Part shown: one piece after another, positions 1-12,020 of the stretch | Position numbering within the stretch: position 1 is the stretch's first letter | Layout of the letters: every line of letters begins with the position of its first letter | From: Apostichopus japonicus | Taxonomy: Eukaryota; Echinodermata; Holothuroidea; Aspidochirotida; Stichopodidae | DNA: 64,000 bases | Assembly: GCF_037975245.1 (NCBI RefSeq) | Contig: NC_092568.1 | Coordinates: forward strand, 312,001-376,000 | Direction: 5' to 3' | Position numbers and translations under genes: made by a program | Notes under the pieces: model-generated | The model's database searches: none | Seen by the model: only the letters and a program-made list of their open reading frames with translations | What the model was told of the DNA's origin: nothing

Positions 1-2406
1 TATATATACAAATTAAGCTACAAAAGACCTGCTCTCATATGTCGTAGGGTCTAGCGTTAAGAGTGAAAATTTGCCCTGAAAAACGGAGGTGTAGACGATA
101 TATATGAAGACTCACACATCTGTTAATTACTGAAACTAATTAACATACTGTACGAACAGCATACTGTTTAATAATGTGCTCTGGTATGTAAGTGTATAAT
201 AATGTGTTCAAGTATGTAACGCATCAGTGGAAGATACACAAGTAGCGTAACAAAAAGACCTGCTTTCTTTTTACGTCTTTTTTTAGTACAAAACAAGACA
301 GAACTGCACGATCCTATACGTTAATCTCCCAGCATCGTCGCCATCGCCAAGGTTTAACTAATCGCCTGAAACATTGACAAAAAAATTTCATTCAACAGTC
401 AAGGCCACTCTGACTTCATCCATCATCACTGAGGAAAGAAAATTATTGTTGACTTTACTCCTCTGGAGCCGTCTGTGTCATTCTACATTTTTACAAGGTC
501 CGTTGACCGACTCTAAGCCGATCCAGACCTGTTTTTATACTAAGATTGATCTCTTTAGTTTATGTCAGACAGTGATCAATTTTCAGCGATGGGGGAGGGG
601 GTGGGGGAGGGGGTGGAAGGAGGTGTTTGTAGACCTTTCATCATTCTTGACAGGCAGCTTCCCCAACATGTTGACTCAGAGCAAGATGAAGAGCAAACAG
701 AGAAAAAGGAAGGAAGAAGTAGAAGAAGAAGCAAAAAAGGGATAATTCTGTTACAGGTTTTTTTCACGGAAGGGGAAAATGAAATGGGTTGTTTCTTACT
801 AGCAATGAATGATTACGGTTGTCAATGAGTAACCAGGGAGTAAACCATTCTGAATCACAACAACTGAGGACTTGAGTAATATTAAAGCATACATAATACA
901 GAGTACTGTAGATGGGTATAAACAAATGAATTTTGTCAAATTTTTACAGAGATTTCTTTTGAGTATGGATGATGGCAACTACTGGACATCAATTGGTTTG
1001 ACATGGTTTTAATACTGAGTGGGTTAGATAGTGATTTGATTTGGCTTTCTTTTGACATCATCATCATCATCCACTATGTAAATTAATTGTTACCTAGAAT
1101 CAGACTACACTCTTTAGTACACTACAGATGAATCTGATGAGGTTTTGTTGGAGCATATAAAAATTAAGATTGTATACTCGATTAAATAGAAGTAGCTTTT
1201 AAAATGTGAAGAAATATACCTGTGAAACTACTGTCAAATTCCGATTGTCTAAAATGAAAACTAGCCAAAATATATTGATCTCTATAATTTATTTTTCTAA
1301 AAATAAAATCATTGATATAATGCAATTTGTTTGTATTTTTAGATATGAAAGTGATGTAGAGTGCAAGAAAACATCTCTGGAGAGTAATGGAGCATCTTGC
1401 CTCTTAGATAACTTTCATATTTTATAGTACTTCATTCACAGTAAGAGAATTATCAAAAACTAAAAGCATATTGAACATTTTTCAGTCATCATCGTCTTTG
1501 ATTTCATTATTTGAAACGAACGAACCTGACGATTGAAGATAAAATATCTACATTTTCATCTCATCAAGGAATTTTCTAAACCAATCACGGTAAACAACTG
1601 TTTACCTTCAAAATCCACTCAAAATTAAACCTACTGCTTTAAGAAGGTACATGGTCTAGACATCAACTTAAATGGTTCAGGAAGAACCTTTACATAATTA
1701 CTTAATACTAAACTGTCTATATAGTCAACTGGAAATAAATTCTACAAGAACTTTTTCTTTCTTTAATATTTGGTCAGGAAGTAGCAGTGAAAACCTACAT
1801 TAATATTGTACAGCCTCAATGTAGTATTTACCATGCGATACAGTACAACGAAACCTACGCAATACACTCCCAACTTCCAAGAATAAACTTCCAACATTTG
1901 GTAATGTAAAGCACTAGTGTACTTGTTTGGTTTTCAGTAAGGTGTGATAGTTGTATCTAAATATTGTACACATTCTAAGAGTAGAATCCCTCTGGGAAGG
2001 TTCTGTTGATATTCTTGTTATCTTTTTGTTGTTGGCAAACACAGCTCTTTCAACAATTGAGTCGATGCCATTACTAGTCATCTATGTACATCTCCGTAAA
2101 CAGCTCTATCACATAGAATTCAAGGCCAACAAACAACGCATGAAATCCTCAACATTTGTGTGATGCATTGTGGCGAGGTGGCTGTATTTATAAAGCCATT
2201 GTGAAATTTTGTCTGTCTGGATGGATGGAAGGTCAATGAAAGTAAGAAGCCAGTGTAAATAACATTCTGACCTTGTAAATGTTCCAACAGACATTACGCA
2301 TCGATAGACAATATAATCAACATCTCCTTTTATAATCCGAATTTCCTCCCTACTGTACCTCGGGAGGCAGATATTGCATTAAACTGGTTCTTTCGTTTCG
2401 AAAAAA
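1..2406. other. Non-coding stretch, probably intron of the K2P channel gene
   Basis: No exon or known repeat is recognised here. The K2P exon at 4527-4836 is read on the minus strand and ends in a splice donor, so this stretch should lie in its intron or hold exons I could not detect. I looked on the minus strand for a continuation of the filter (the rest of GYG, then the second membrane segment) and did not find it. A G-rich tract lies at about 591-620. The short open frames around 374-828 are low-complexity and overlap in several frames. Confidence 0.4.
591..620 (+). repeat. G-rich tract with quadruplex potential
   Basis: Four or more runs of at least four G are separated by single A or T residues, in the pattern GGGGGAGGGGGTGGGGGAGG. 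This can in principle fold into a G-quadruplex on the plus strand. It is one of several such tracts in the window. Confidence 0.6.
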
Positions 2407-2575
2407 AAAGGATATTATTGTCACATGCACACGAAAGACGTTAAACTGTGTCAAGCATTTTATTTAATTTAGCGATCCATTCCTAAGATACGGATCCTAG
2501 ATACGGATCGCTAAATTAAATAAAATGCTCGACACAATTTAATGTCTTTGTGTACATGTGACAATAATATCCTTT
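2407..2575. mobile_element. Foldback (long inverted repeat) MITE-like element
   Basis: The left arm, about 2407-2478, is almost exactly the reverse complement of the right arm, about 2505-2575. Each arm is about 72 bases and a loop of about 26 bases separates them. The outer ends read AAAGGATATTATTGTCACAT on both strands. Only a few mismatches separate the arms, so the copy is either young or maintained by gene conversion. The short loop itself contains nested GGATCC palindromes. There is no coding capacity. If transcribed it would form one long hairpin RNA. I could not define a clear target-site duplication because the left flank is a run of A. Confidence 0.75.
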
Positions 2576-2659
2576 AAACACTTGAGTGTTACCCAGAACG
2601 AGAAGCGTTAGAAACGATTAGAGTTTCGACACACAGCTGGCCAAAATAGTGCATGAACG

Positions 2660-2865
2660 GATTAAAATTGTAATAATAATAATAATCAGCAGCAGTTATT
2701 TTTACGATGCTTAAGCGACCACAAATGTGGGAGAAACCCGCAAGGGCTTATGGAATACAACTTACACGTCGGGTGGCTTCCAATTCAACAATTTTAACTC
2801 AAATTTGGAATCTTTTCAATTTTAGAAAGTCATTTCAGATGGGAAAACCGTAGATTGCTCTTGCT
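2660..2865 (-). mobile_element. 5'-truncated SINE copy (same family as 19035-19350)
   Basis: This segment matches 19035-19245 at roughly 80% by eye. Shared blocks include GTTATTTTTACGA near 2695, GGGTGGCTTCCAATTCAACA near 2769, GGAATCTTTTCAAT near 2808 and a CATYTCAGATGGG block near 2830. The 19 kb copy has a tRNA-like head at its high-coordinate end, so the family reads on the minus strand with its 3' tail at low coordinates. The tail here is the simple repeat AATAATAATAATAAT at about 2671-2687. Similarity stops near 2865, before the tRNA-like head, as in 5'-truncated SINEs. Confidence 0.65.
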
Positions 2866-4452
2866 CTTGTAGTTTCTTCATGCAGTCATTCCATGAACTA
2901 ATCAATGTCTCATAAAGGTCACTCAAAGAATGACTATTGTCGCTTCCAGAAATCAATTTCTTGATGAAGAGTGATGAATACTGACATTGAGAAGTTCTTA
3001 ATGAAGACATCGATTCTAAACCTGTTAATCAGTCGATTTATGCTGGACGGTAGTACTGTTTACATGTATACACGAATGTCATGCATGAAAATGACTTATG
3101 TAAGTCTAAATTACTCATGTCTCAACCAAATACACTGACACCTACATTATCGGGTGCTTATGAACAGTACAGGGCTCACTCTAGGCTGAATTGTAACAAT
3201 TTACCTCAAATATGACAAATAGTGGGGGCTTGATCTAAAGATTTGATTGTGTAATGACTAGCTACCAGGCCTCGACAATTTTTTTTAAAACTACTCGCCA
3301 ACTGGCGACTGAGTCTAAAATTCTACTCGCCAAAACGTTAAGTTTACTCGCCATATTTTCCCGCTAATTGTTTGTGCGATATAAGCCTAGGTAGTATGGC
3401 CTAATTTAGGATATCGCCGTATAGTGTTACTGTTAGTTGTTTACAGCAAAAACGATCTTTAGTGGTTCGTCAAAAGTGTTTAAAACATGTTGATATATTT
3501 GAAAGTTTCGTCTTTTCTTGCTGGCCATAATAAGGGTCAACAATTTGGTAACAGAACTGAAAGTTTGTCGACAAAAGCCGAAGCTATGCCTCATCTGTCT
3601 TACCTCCATGATATTACAGACTGGTGAATTGGGATATAATGTTTTAGTTATTGACATGTCAGGTAGGCCTTATCGCGCGATTGCGGTTAACCTACTGACA
3701 GCACTGTTTTCATTTGTACTGATCGTACACACAAGGTACCCCTGTTTGAGTTGTCGTTACGCATTTATTTAAGTCTGTTGTTTTACGTTTTGGTTACACC
3801 TATCGTGCATCATTTAGTTTCAGCGATAAGTATCAAATTAGTTTCGAGCTGGTACGTGAACAGAGCTGTTCATTAGGACCTACTTGTAACAGTGCACTTT
3901 ATAATACTACTGTTACGTGTAACATTAGGCAATAGGCCTTTGTTGATTGGCTCACAAGTTAATAATTAATTTTAAACCTTGCATACAGGTCCAAATGTGG
4001 CAACCTACAACACACCAGCAAAATCATCAAAAAGACACCATGACGAAAACTTTTAAATTTTTTCGTAGGCACTGAGGGTACATTTTCCTCTTCAATCCTA
4101 AAGGACAACGAGAAACATCAAAAATAGAAATTTCATGTACCCTAGCTGTTATCATCACACATAAGGATTTTTTTATATTTTTTCTGACACCTTACAAGCT
4201 AGCGATTAACAAACCAGCAATAATAATACTTTATTATTGACCAAATTATCGAGAAAAGGTAGGTATTTTCTGCATTTTGAGCAACTTGTTTTGTTTTGGG
4301 AGTTTTCTTTTGGAAGGGGCACAGTATAGCATTTTTCTGAAAGAATAAAGGGAACAAACGGCAAATCCCATCGGTTTTGTACAAACCCCGAAGAAGCAGT
4401 CAACTGTTTCGCCTCTTTATCTAACGTTTTTCCATAATGTGCTAAATCATGC
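2866..4452. other. Non-coding stretch, likely intronic
   Basis: No exon is recognised. At 3266-3350 there is a cluster of short complementary motifs (ACTCGCCA three times, and GGCGACT) after a start reading CAGGCCTCGACA. This could be the 5' end of a hAT-like DNA element, but I found no matching right end. The remainder is unique-looking AT-rich sequence. A 62-residue minus-strand open frame at 2822-3010 overlaps the end of the SINE copy and resembles nothing I know. Confidence 0.35.
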
Positions 4453-4520
4453 TCAGGCTGTACACTGAACCTCTTTATCGGACAACCCTCGTCTTTTGCT
4501 TTTCATATCAAAACTGAAAT

Positions 4521-4526
4521 TCTTAC
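4521..4526 (-). other. Splice donor after the K2P pore exon
   Basis: Read on the minus strand, the exon ends ACCATCG and is followed by GTAAGA, a strong donor. Without splicing, the frame would read GKNFSFD instead of the required GYG or GFG filter. That argues the donor is used. Confidence 0.85.
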
Positions 4527-4836
4527 CGATGGTGGTGACGACCGTCCCGGAGAAGAAGAAAGCGCTGTTGATGTCCCAGTTGGTCGGACTGGTCTCATTC
4601 ATATTCAGGAAGTTTACTCCCGCCGCGGTTATTTTCAGCAGGTTGGTTACGATGGTTTCGATTTGATCGTCAGTCAACATGTCCGTCAGGTTAGCCATCA
4701 GCTCCACCCGCATCTCTTTCGCCTCTTCCATCTTGGCTAGTTCATTCGGGGATTCGATGAAATGAAACAGCACCGCCCCCAGCAGGAGGTAGATGATGAA
4801 GATGAATGAGATGATCCCTACCGTTTTGCCGTTCAT
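4527..4836 (-). CDS. Two-pore-domain K+ channel (TREK/TRAAK-like), first coding exon
   Basis: This encodes the N-terminal 103 residues of a K2P potassium leak channel in the plasma membrane. Residues about 5-27 form transmembrane helix M1, ending in the family hallmark FHFIESP. Residues 33-75 fit the extracellular cap helices, with possible N-glycosylation sites NLT (49-51) and NET (80-82). Residues 91-103 (SAFFFSGTVVTTI) are pore helix 1 running into the selectivity filter. The cap-to-pore stretch AGVNFLNMNET...NWDINSAFFFSGTVVTTIG most resembles the TREK-1/TREK-2/TRAAK group. The exon ends after the first base of the filter glycine codon, followed by the donor GTAAGA (4526-4521 on the minus strand). 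An intron at this phase in the first pore is common in K2P genes. The frame also runs on to 4453, but that part is intron. The start ATG at 4836 is the only Met before M1. The second pore lies outside the window or was not found, so the paralogue is not settled. Confidence 0.9.
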
Positions 4837-4876
4837 GATGACGAGCTATCCAAGAAATGAATCGGGTGCGGAACGG
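4837..4876 (-). other. Likely 5' untranslated part of the K2P exon with candidate splice acceptor
   Basis: Upstream of the ATG on the minus strand is ATATTTTGACAG, a possible acceptor with a weak pyrimidine tract. About 40 bases of leader follow before ATG. If it is used, the gene has at least one further non-coding exon at higher coordinates. I could not identify a promoter, so whether this leader begins at an acceptor or a transcription start is open. Confidence 0.35.
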
Positions 4877-5160
4877 CTGTCAAAATATTACCTTTCTAAG
4901 ATATGCAGCTTATTAGGGAAGAAACAACATTCTTGTTACCAAAAGGATACTTGATGAGGTGTCCAGTGGCAATGTTCAAGATGATCAAAACTGACCTTTA
5001 AACACACCACATGGTTCACTTAAAAGCTAGTATGACACTGTGAAAACCGGACATGTGTCTCAACGGTTTATCCAAAGTCTACAGATTTGAACAGACAATG
5101 AACTCTAAACCAAAATATATTTTCAAGTACTTTGAGTGGCAGAATGAAAAGAGCCTTTGA

Positions 5161-5262
5161 CCGGTAGCAACCAGTCTGCTGAAGGTGTACAGGGTTTCAC
5201 TCTAGGCACAGTAGTGCAATAGTGCTGAGGTGGTGAGGAGACAGGTAGGTGAGGACACAAAG
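5161..5262 (+). repeat. Dispersed GAGACAGGTAAG-family element, subtype A, diverged
   Basis: This aligns to the copies at 29901, 33794 and 34856. Shared blocks include the TTCACTCTAG core, then AGTGCTGAGG, a GGTGAGGAGACAGGTAGG block and GAGGACACAAAG. The 5' third is diverged. It lies about 300 bases upstream of the K2P coding exon, in the opposite orientation to that gene. Confidence 0.6.
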
Positions 5263-7370
5263 TTAATACATCTATACAGTATGAGAGGGTTTGGTTTGTT
5301 AATCACAAGTGTCTATCATTTAATTCTCATTAATAAAAATCAAATTAAGAAATTAAATAAAATCAATACAGAACCTCTGTAACGATGCAATAAATAAACT
5401 TTAAATCATCAACAAAGCACTAAAAAGGAAACTGGAGCCGATGTAAAAACTCTTAGCTGGAATTGCCTGCATGGACAGAGCTATTCAGAATCTTAGATTC
5501 GGAAGAGGCAACATCCTGAAGAGGTCGGCAGGTGTGGGGGGGGGGGGTGTTCTGGCTCAGTGCAAACAATGTTACCAATTGTTTAAAAACTAGGTAAACC
5601 GGAGTGGCATATATACAAAAGACTGGTCCGAGAGGAATTTAGGTGAATTATTTTGTTCAGCTATTAATTATATGAAGACAGAAATATATCTGAATTTCAA
5701 GTTCTTCTATCACACATCCACAGAGATTTACACTTGACAAGAGGGGTGGTGCACATGAGAGATTATCCTGATAAACTTAAGTTCTGTCGGTGGTGTGTCC
5801 AAGATGTTACCAACTAATTATTGCTAAAAGTGTAATGGAGACTATTGTGTGTCAGTGGTACTATCCTGGAGACAACTTAACGGCACTGTATCCTCTAGAT
5901 ATGTCTAGGCTTGTAGTATATAATGTTCAGTTAATTCAATAAAGAAACAGTTGCTACTAGTTTGCAATATATTATATTTGAAATTGTATTCTTCTTCTTT
6001 TTCTTTTATTCAAATGGTTCCTTCAAATATCTAAACTCATATTTTAAGTACATAGGAACCATTATATAAAATTTACTTCATTCAACTCTTAATGTGATCT
6101 GTTTCCACTCAGAATTGTACTTGGCCCTTCCACCCAAATAACACAATCTGCAAAAGTAACACCTCCCCCATCCCACCTCCCCGCCCCATCACACTGGAAT
6201 ACTTTTTGTTTCACAATCCCCAGCCTCATTCTTCCAAATCTGCATTTCTAATATAAAACTACAGATATTTGTGATTGAAGTTTTTCTGGACACAAGTGAA
6301 TACTGTAGGTTTCAACAGATGGAAGGAAATATGGCCGGGTACCTTATAGGTCAAAATGTTGTAGGCTCACTATAAACAACCTACAATGATTTATTGTTTC
6401 ATCAGAAACTACGGTAGGAATCATTTCCAAACCTTTTGTACAACTGTATGACCAACATAGTTAAAATTTAGACGCCCTGGTGTGATTTAAGCAGTGTAAA
6501 AGTCGTATTTTATGTTTTCCGGTAGTAACTTGAACACCAGCAGTGTTTGACTTTTGGTACCACCATAATATTATAAATACTAATAAACTGCAGTGAATTC
6601 AACATATAAAACTCAGCGTGAACACAGTCATCTATACCTACGTAATATACACAGGAGTTGGGCGTAGTCAAAAATCAGTCTGGAGGTCTACTGTTTCAAA
6701 AGCTGTAACCGTTGACGTGTGACTCAGGTATAGCAACAATTATCTCCTCGTACTTGCCTTTAAAGTGTCGACCAGCGATGGATGTTGTAAAATGTTATCT
6801 AGAAAGATACAATGTGAGAAATGATTTGAGGCACATGATAGGAATCGAGAGTATTCAGTTACAACATCGACTTGAAAGAACATAACAGTGATTAGGGTGT
6901 GTAAGCTAGTCTTAAAGATAAACGAATGAAGACTTATGTAATATACCTTTTAGAGGTTTGGTAGTTGCATCGAGACGACACTGCTGTGATGTATACACAA
7001 GGCAAACATCTCCATGAAGGATACGTAGATAGATCAATGTCAAACTGTCAATCATACCACCATGCAGTACATAGATGCTGCCCCCAAGTAAAAAATCCAG
7101 TTTAGCAAGAAAACAAAGATCGATGCTAATATCAGTTACAGTACCCCAAAACTGACAGGTTTAGGGTCGTTACGAATGATGTTACAGGGCGCAACCCAGA
7201 GAAAATCATATGTTGACAGAAAACATGGAAACTTTCAAGGAGACTCAGTCAACTGCTTGTACAGGTGAACAGGTCATGGAATCCTCCGATTTCAAACAAC
7301 TCTCACTTAACGCCCCAAAATGTTATTTCGGATGGAATCCATACCAGCAAAAAACGTTGCTACAACGTGC
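5263..7370. other. Non-coding stretch
   Basis: No gene is recognised. There is a run of about 13 G at 5536-5549, and C-rich clusters around 6160-6190. The region could hold the K2P promoter or leader exon, but no convincing core promoter is visible. Confidence 0.35.
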
Positions 7371-7503
7371 TGGAGTGGTAGGATGAGGGGGCAGGGGCTT
7401 GTAGAGGGTCATTGGGGGGGGCACAGTGCAAGAATTTTTCTAGTTGTTATGGGCGAGGGAGTTTGGAGTGTGTATGTATTGGAGACAGCCAAGAGGGTAG
7501 TGA
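7371..7503 (+). repeat. Dispersed GAGACAGGTAAG-family element, subtype B, diverged
   Basis: The order of blocks matches the copies at 38130 and 41541: GGAGTGGTAGGATGAGG, an AGAGGGTCATT block, GCACAGTGCAAGA, a GGAGTGTGTATGTATTGGAGACAG block, then GAGGGTAGTGAAG. The splice-like GT at the end is changed to CC (GAGACAGCCAAG). An open frame runs through it, but the match to non-coding repeat copies makes it unlikely to be a gene. Confidence 0.55.
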
Positions 7504-10500
7504 AGTGAATATCGAGGTCTGCACTGACCAAGGAGCAGCTTACACACCACTTTGACAGAAAAATTATAAGCAACAGACTGTGCTAACGAGACAATTGACA
7601 CCTCTAGCCTGAGAAGTGACCGACAGATTCCTTACCGGCCAGAGTAAAGATTTGCCAGGTCTAGAAGGCTGGTGGGCTGTATAGTACCCAACTGTGTATG
7701 GCATGTACCTGCATGCAGTATTAGTGGCATTTCATGCAATGTTGCATCTAGAATGTGAGAGTGCAGAAAGTGTGATCAGACAGGTACTGTACTTGAGGAC
7801 AAGTTTTCTATATTTCTTCAGAGATAATGAAAGTTTCTTTCCAGAGACTCAAAAGTCTCTGCTCAAATACTCTTAGTTACATTCTTCAGGTTGACTCAGG
7901 TAAACAATCTATATATCAGCAACTTCATCATTAAACAGAAACAAAACTAATTAACTCCTGAATTAAATATTTTAACTTAGGAAATCATGTTTAGAGGAAC
8001 AGCATACATTTTTGAATGCTTGTACTTCATTACGTTGAGTTATGTGACCCACTTTTATTCACCCTGATACTAATCAGCATAATTTCTGGGAAATATATCT
8101 ACAAAACTGTTCTCACAGTGTGCAGGTAATCTAATCTGCTAGCATGCAGTAAATGCATATATATATCACAGAACCAAGAGACCTACATCCCAGCAGCAAT
8201 ATGTCTGCTTTAACTTATCTCCATTTTGAGATTACTATCATAGTACTTTTACCCTTATTCTTGTGAAACTTAACAAAACAAAACAAAACAAGAAAAAGAC
8301 TCAGGATATCTCTCTTGAGGTTCCATCTTCTGGGAAATGTAACACTCGAAAAGATTCATAGATGAGAGGAAATTAACTACCAGGGTAAAGGACAGATGGA
8401 CTGTATTTGACACATTGCAATAAATTGTAATCTTTTGACGCTTTGCATTGTAAACTATTATTATCAAATACAAAATTTATAATAAAAATAAGCAAAGGAA
8501 AGAGCAATTGAGAAATTTGCTATGTTTAGTCATTTTATTCAAAGATATAAAACCTGGAATGAATTCAATGTTAATTTCTGGTTTCTTTTTGCCCCGCAGC
8601 CCTGAGTGAAATTGTCAAAGATTTTCTAGCAAACGGTGGAAGCCAGAATGGATCTGATTGACCAATCAGGAGCTATACTAGGTGTTTTGCTTCCTTTGAT
8701 GTATACATGAAAGGTAGAAAATGTACTTCGAAATCATTTGAGATCCACATATTAACGATTACGGACGAGACAAGCCAATTAAAAATGGCTGATCTGGCAA
8801 ACACGGTATAGATCAATGGTATGGATTGTTTCACAGCTGTATCCTGTTACTCGACTGTGAAAATAAAGAGATTCTTCTTCTGATTTTGTAATCTTATCAA
8901 GGTTAATGTCCGGAAAATATTGAACATTTATTTCTTCAAAGTACAGTGAACCCATTTAATTTAGAACCAATCTATCTGAATGTCTTTCAGGGAAGTTTGA
9001 GCTTTCACTGCTCAACCTTTGGAACAATTTAAACAGGCTGCTTTTTTGTTTCTTAAGATTCAATTGGAAATTCAGATGAAATGTAAATAACAAGCACAAC
9101 TTCAAAGGGTACAAAAGCTACTTTTTCATTTCAGAAGTAACACATTAGAGACCATAGTAATGTGGGTTTCACACTTTTGAATCTATCATAAATTTAGGGA
9201 GCCTCATTGAAATCTGATATATGTTTACTGACATTAGTTCCAATCCTTATTTCACAATGTTCTTTTGTTTTGCTAAGTAGTATTAATAGGGATAGACGTT
9301 TATTTATACCACAGAAAAATCCCTGTGGGTGAAAAGCAGGCACAGGTCCAGATGTGGGATATGGGCACAGTTCTAAAACGTTATCTATTTCGTACGCCAG
9401 GTTAGGTACAGTCGAAAACAGGAAAGTGCCACGGTGGGCTAGAGGCAGATAAAGAGACAAGCACAATATCATCATCTGGTAAATAGGTATTATGCCATGG
9501 TTGTCATCAGGCAATTAATTTTTTCAAGTTCAAGCAGAAAGAACAAAGTTTAAATCTTTAACAGTGGCTCCGTGACTGCATCATCGTCTAACATATATGG
9601 AGCTGCACCCCCATTCTTTTTGCATATTTTTTATTCATCTATCCCTTCTTTCTGCCAATGCATAGGAGGGCAAGGTGTTTGGTTAAATGCTTGCATGCTT
9701 AAACCACATTGGTCTCTTATATGTATGGGTTTTCTACATATCACAGGCGTTTAGCCAGTTAATAATCCAAATATTTGAGTCAGGCTGTTATACAACTATA
9801 ATTTGATATTATATGACATACCACATATATAAAGCTTTTAACAGATTCAGCCTGCATAATCATTTCTGCAATAAATGGTCAAAACGATGTTACCGTGATA
9901 TCAAAAGACTATTTATTTTTCATCTGTCACTAATAAAATATGTGAAGTTAGCTGGTAGTTATACTAGTGTTCACTGATAATATCTTGATGAAACTAATAA
10001 ATTATGTCCCGATTAGTGCGTCAGTTAGCTGGGTCGCTGAGTGTCACTGAGAAAGGCGGAATTTAAATTCAGGAATAAAGCACTCTCTCTCCGAAAAAGT
10101 GGCAAATAGTTTTTTTTTTGTGTAACCAAGGGCTATTCTGGCATGTTATTCTATTTTCTTTATTTCTAATTTTGTGTACACAGCTATCATGCTGCAAACA
10201 GGTGTATTCATTTATGCATAAAAAAAATTCTGTTCGTTTAAAGTTTGCTTTGAACAAAATGCATATGACAAGCACTAATAAAGTGTTTAGATACTGCACC
10301 TGGCATGTTTTCTCACAGATTAAAGGGAGCTCTTTGGTAAGTGATGGGTAATTGCTAATGTAAGCCAGTAAAACAGGAATTTCGATCTGCTATGGAATAT
10401 TCCAAATGTTATTAATATTCTTTTGTGTGTGATAAATTGATAAATTCTTGACGATAATCGTATAAAATTCAGATTCTAAATCACGCATTGCATGTACGGA

Positions 10501-11446
10501 ACAGACTGGAAACCATCTTTGTAACTACCCAGGCCAAGCCACCGATGGCTTCCTTGGAATCAACATGGATTTATTAAGCATGTGATTCTACTTTGATAAA
10601 AAGGACGCCTCCCCATTGTACAGGCATTCTTCTGTAGCTAGCTTACATGTGCACATCACTGCACACACTGCTTGACAATGACAGTCATCTTCAAAACATG
10701 ACCATCCTAATGTTAAATACATATATATTGGGTCAGCTACAGTAAAAACTGACTTTTGAAGAATAAAAGAATTGTATTTATGTAGCAGGGAGACACTATT
10801 AGCTTCCACCAATGATTCCACACTACTAACAGTCTACCACCTGCATAAAGTACTTTTCTCTACAATGATCCAAAATTAGGGGAACTTTAGCACAGTGTTC
10901 ATTGAATGGTACCTTAATTAACACATACTGTACAGTAAATGTTGAAAAAAAATTCTTCATTTAACTAATTATTAACAAGTCATGTACATTTAAATTTAAG
11001 CAGGCTAAGTACTATGAAATGTAATGCATCTGGAATTAACAAGCGATTGCCCGTACGCATTCGAAATTGTTATCCATGAAATAAACTTGTGTCGACATTG
11101 AGCAGTTTAAATGCACAATACTCCCATAAATCAAATTTAATGGTTTTGAAATCTCTTTCAGGATTATACAACATCTGCATATGATTAAGAACCATGACTC
11201 GTAATGAACCTATAGTGCATATATATATATACAGAGCAACATTAAAATTATACACACGAGTAAAGTGCTAGCACAGCTACAGTAAGTTGTTAAATATTGA
11301 AAATTTTATGCCCTGCAAGAAAAGCTCTTAAAGCTAATACCATGAGTGATGCAGGCTTTGAAAAGAATTTCTTTATTTTGAATCCATTTCTGGAAGTACA
11401 TCTACTGTTAAAATGGAGGGGAAAATAGTATGTATACATATGTACA

Positions 11447-11448
<2 letters not shown>
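7504..11448. other. Non-coding stretch
   Basis: No gene, SINE head or transposon end is recognised. A 106-residue minus-strand open frame at 9194-9514 lacks any recognisable domain and has no flanking splice sites that would make it convincing. Confidence 0.35.

Positions 11449-11493
<45 letters not shown>
11449..11493. repeat. (AT)n microsatellite
   Basis: About 20 AT dinucleotides run without interruption and then merge into a short TATT/TTAT tract. Confidence 0.9.
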
Positions 11494-11639
11494 TTATTTA
11501 TACACACATATACTGTAGCAGATGAAGCAGTGCACTTAGTGGAAAGAGCAGACTAACTATACTCATTTCATATTTATGAGTTAAGATGCACTGGACTATG
11601 TAAATCTCCCCCCCCCCCTTCTTAGGGACAAGTTGGACA

Positions 11640-12020
11640 AAATGTTGCTTTGTACAATATATTTAGTATTTAATATTGATGATACTAAGAATAGCTTACA
11701 AATTGATGAAAGGGATAAGTAAGAGTAAAATCCCATCCTTCTAGTTTTCTTGCCATCATTTCGAGAGGTGGAGATTTCAGGGGCTCTGCAGGAAGCACTT
11801 AAGAATGGCTGACAGTCTAGAAGATGAAAATTTTCATTCTCCTTCTAATTATCCCGCCATCGTTAATAGAGACGGAATATGCTGCTTAACCTACTTTAAG
11901 ACATCTTCAGAGGCACTGAAGACTTGTTGAACCGTCTGGGAGAGAAAGCAGGATAGATTTCATCAGTTTCAAGTTTCCTTGCATCTTCAGTAGGGACAGG
12001 TTAGGCTGCAAAACCTAACA
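11640..12020. repeat. Degenerate tandem repeat, about 115-125 bp unit, three units
   Basis: Three segments begin with related blocks: CTTCTAGTTTTCTTGCCATC near 11739, CTTCTAATTATCCCGCCATC near 11841 and TTTCAAGTTTCCTTGCATC near 11966. Each continues with a similar AGAG/GGGAC...GCTGC stretch. The similarity is low and could be partly chance. Confidence 0.35.

Noticed and set aside
2822-3010. 62-codon minus-strand open frame as a second K2P exon
   Set aside because: It lacks any filter motif or membrane segment and overlaps a SINE copy.
9194-9514. 106-codon minus-strand open frame
   Set aside because: No recognisable domain, no convincing splice sites and no supporting neighbours. A frame of this length is expected by chance in 64 kb.
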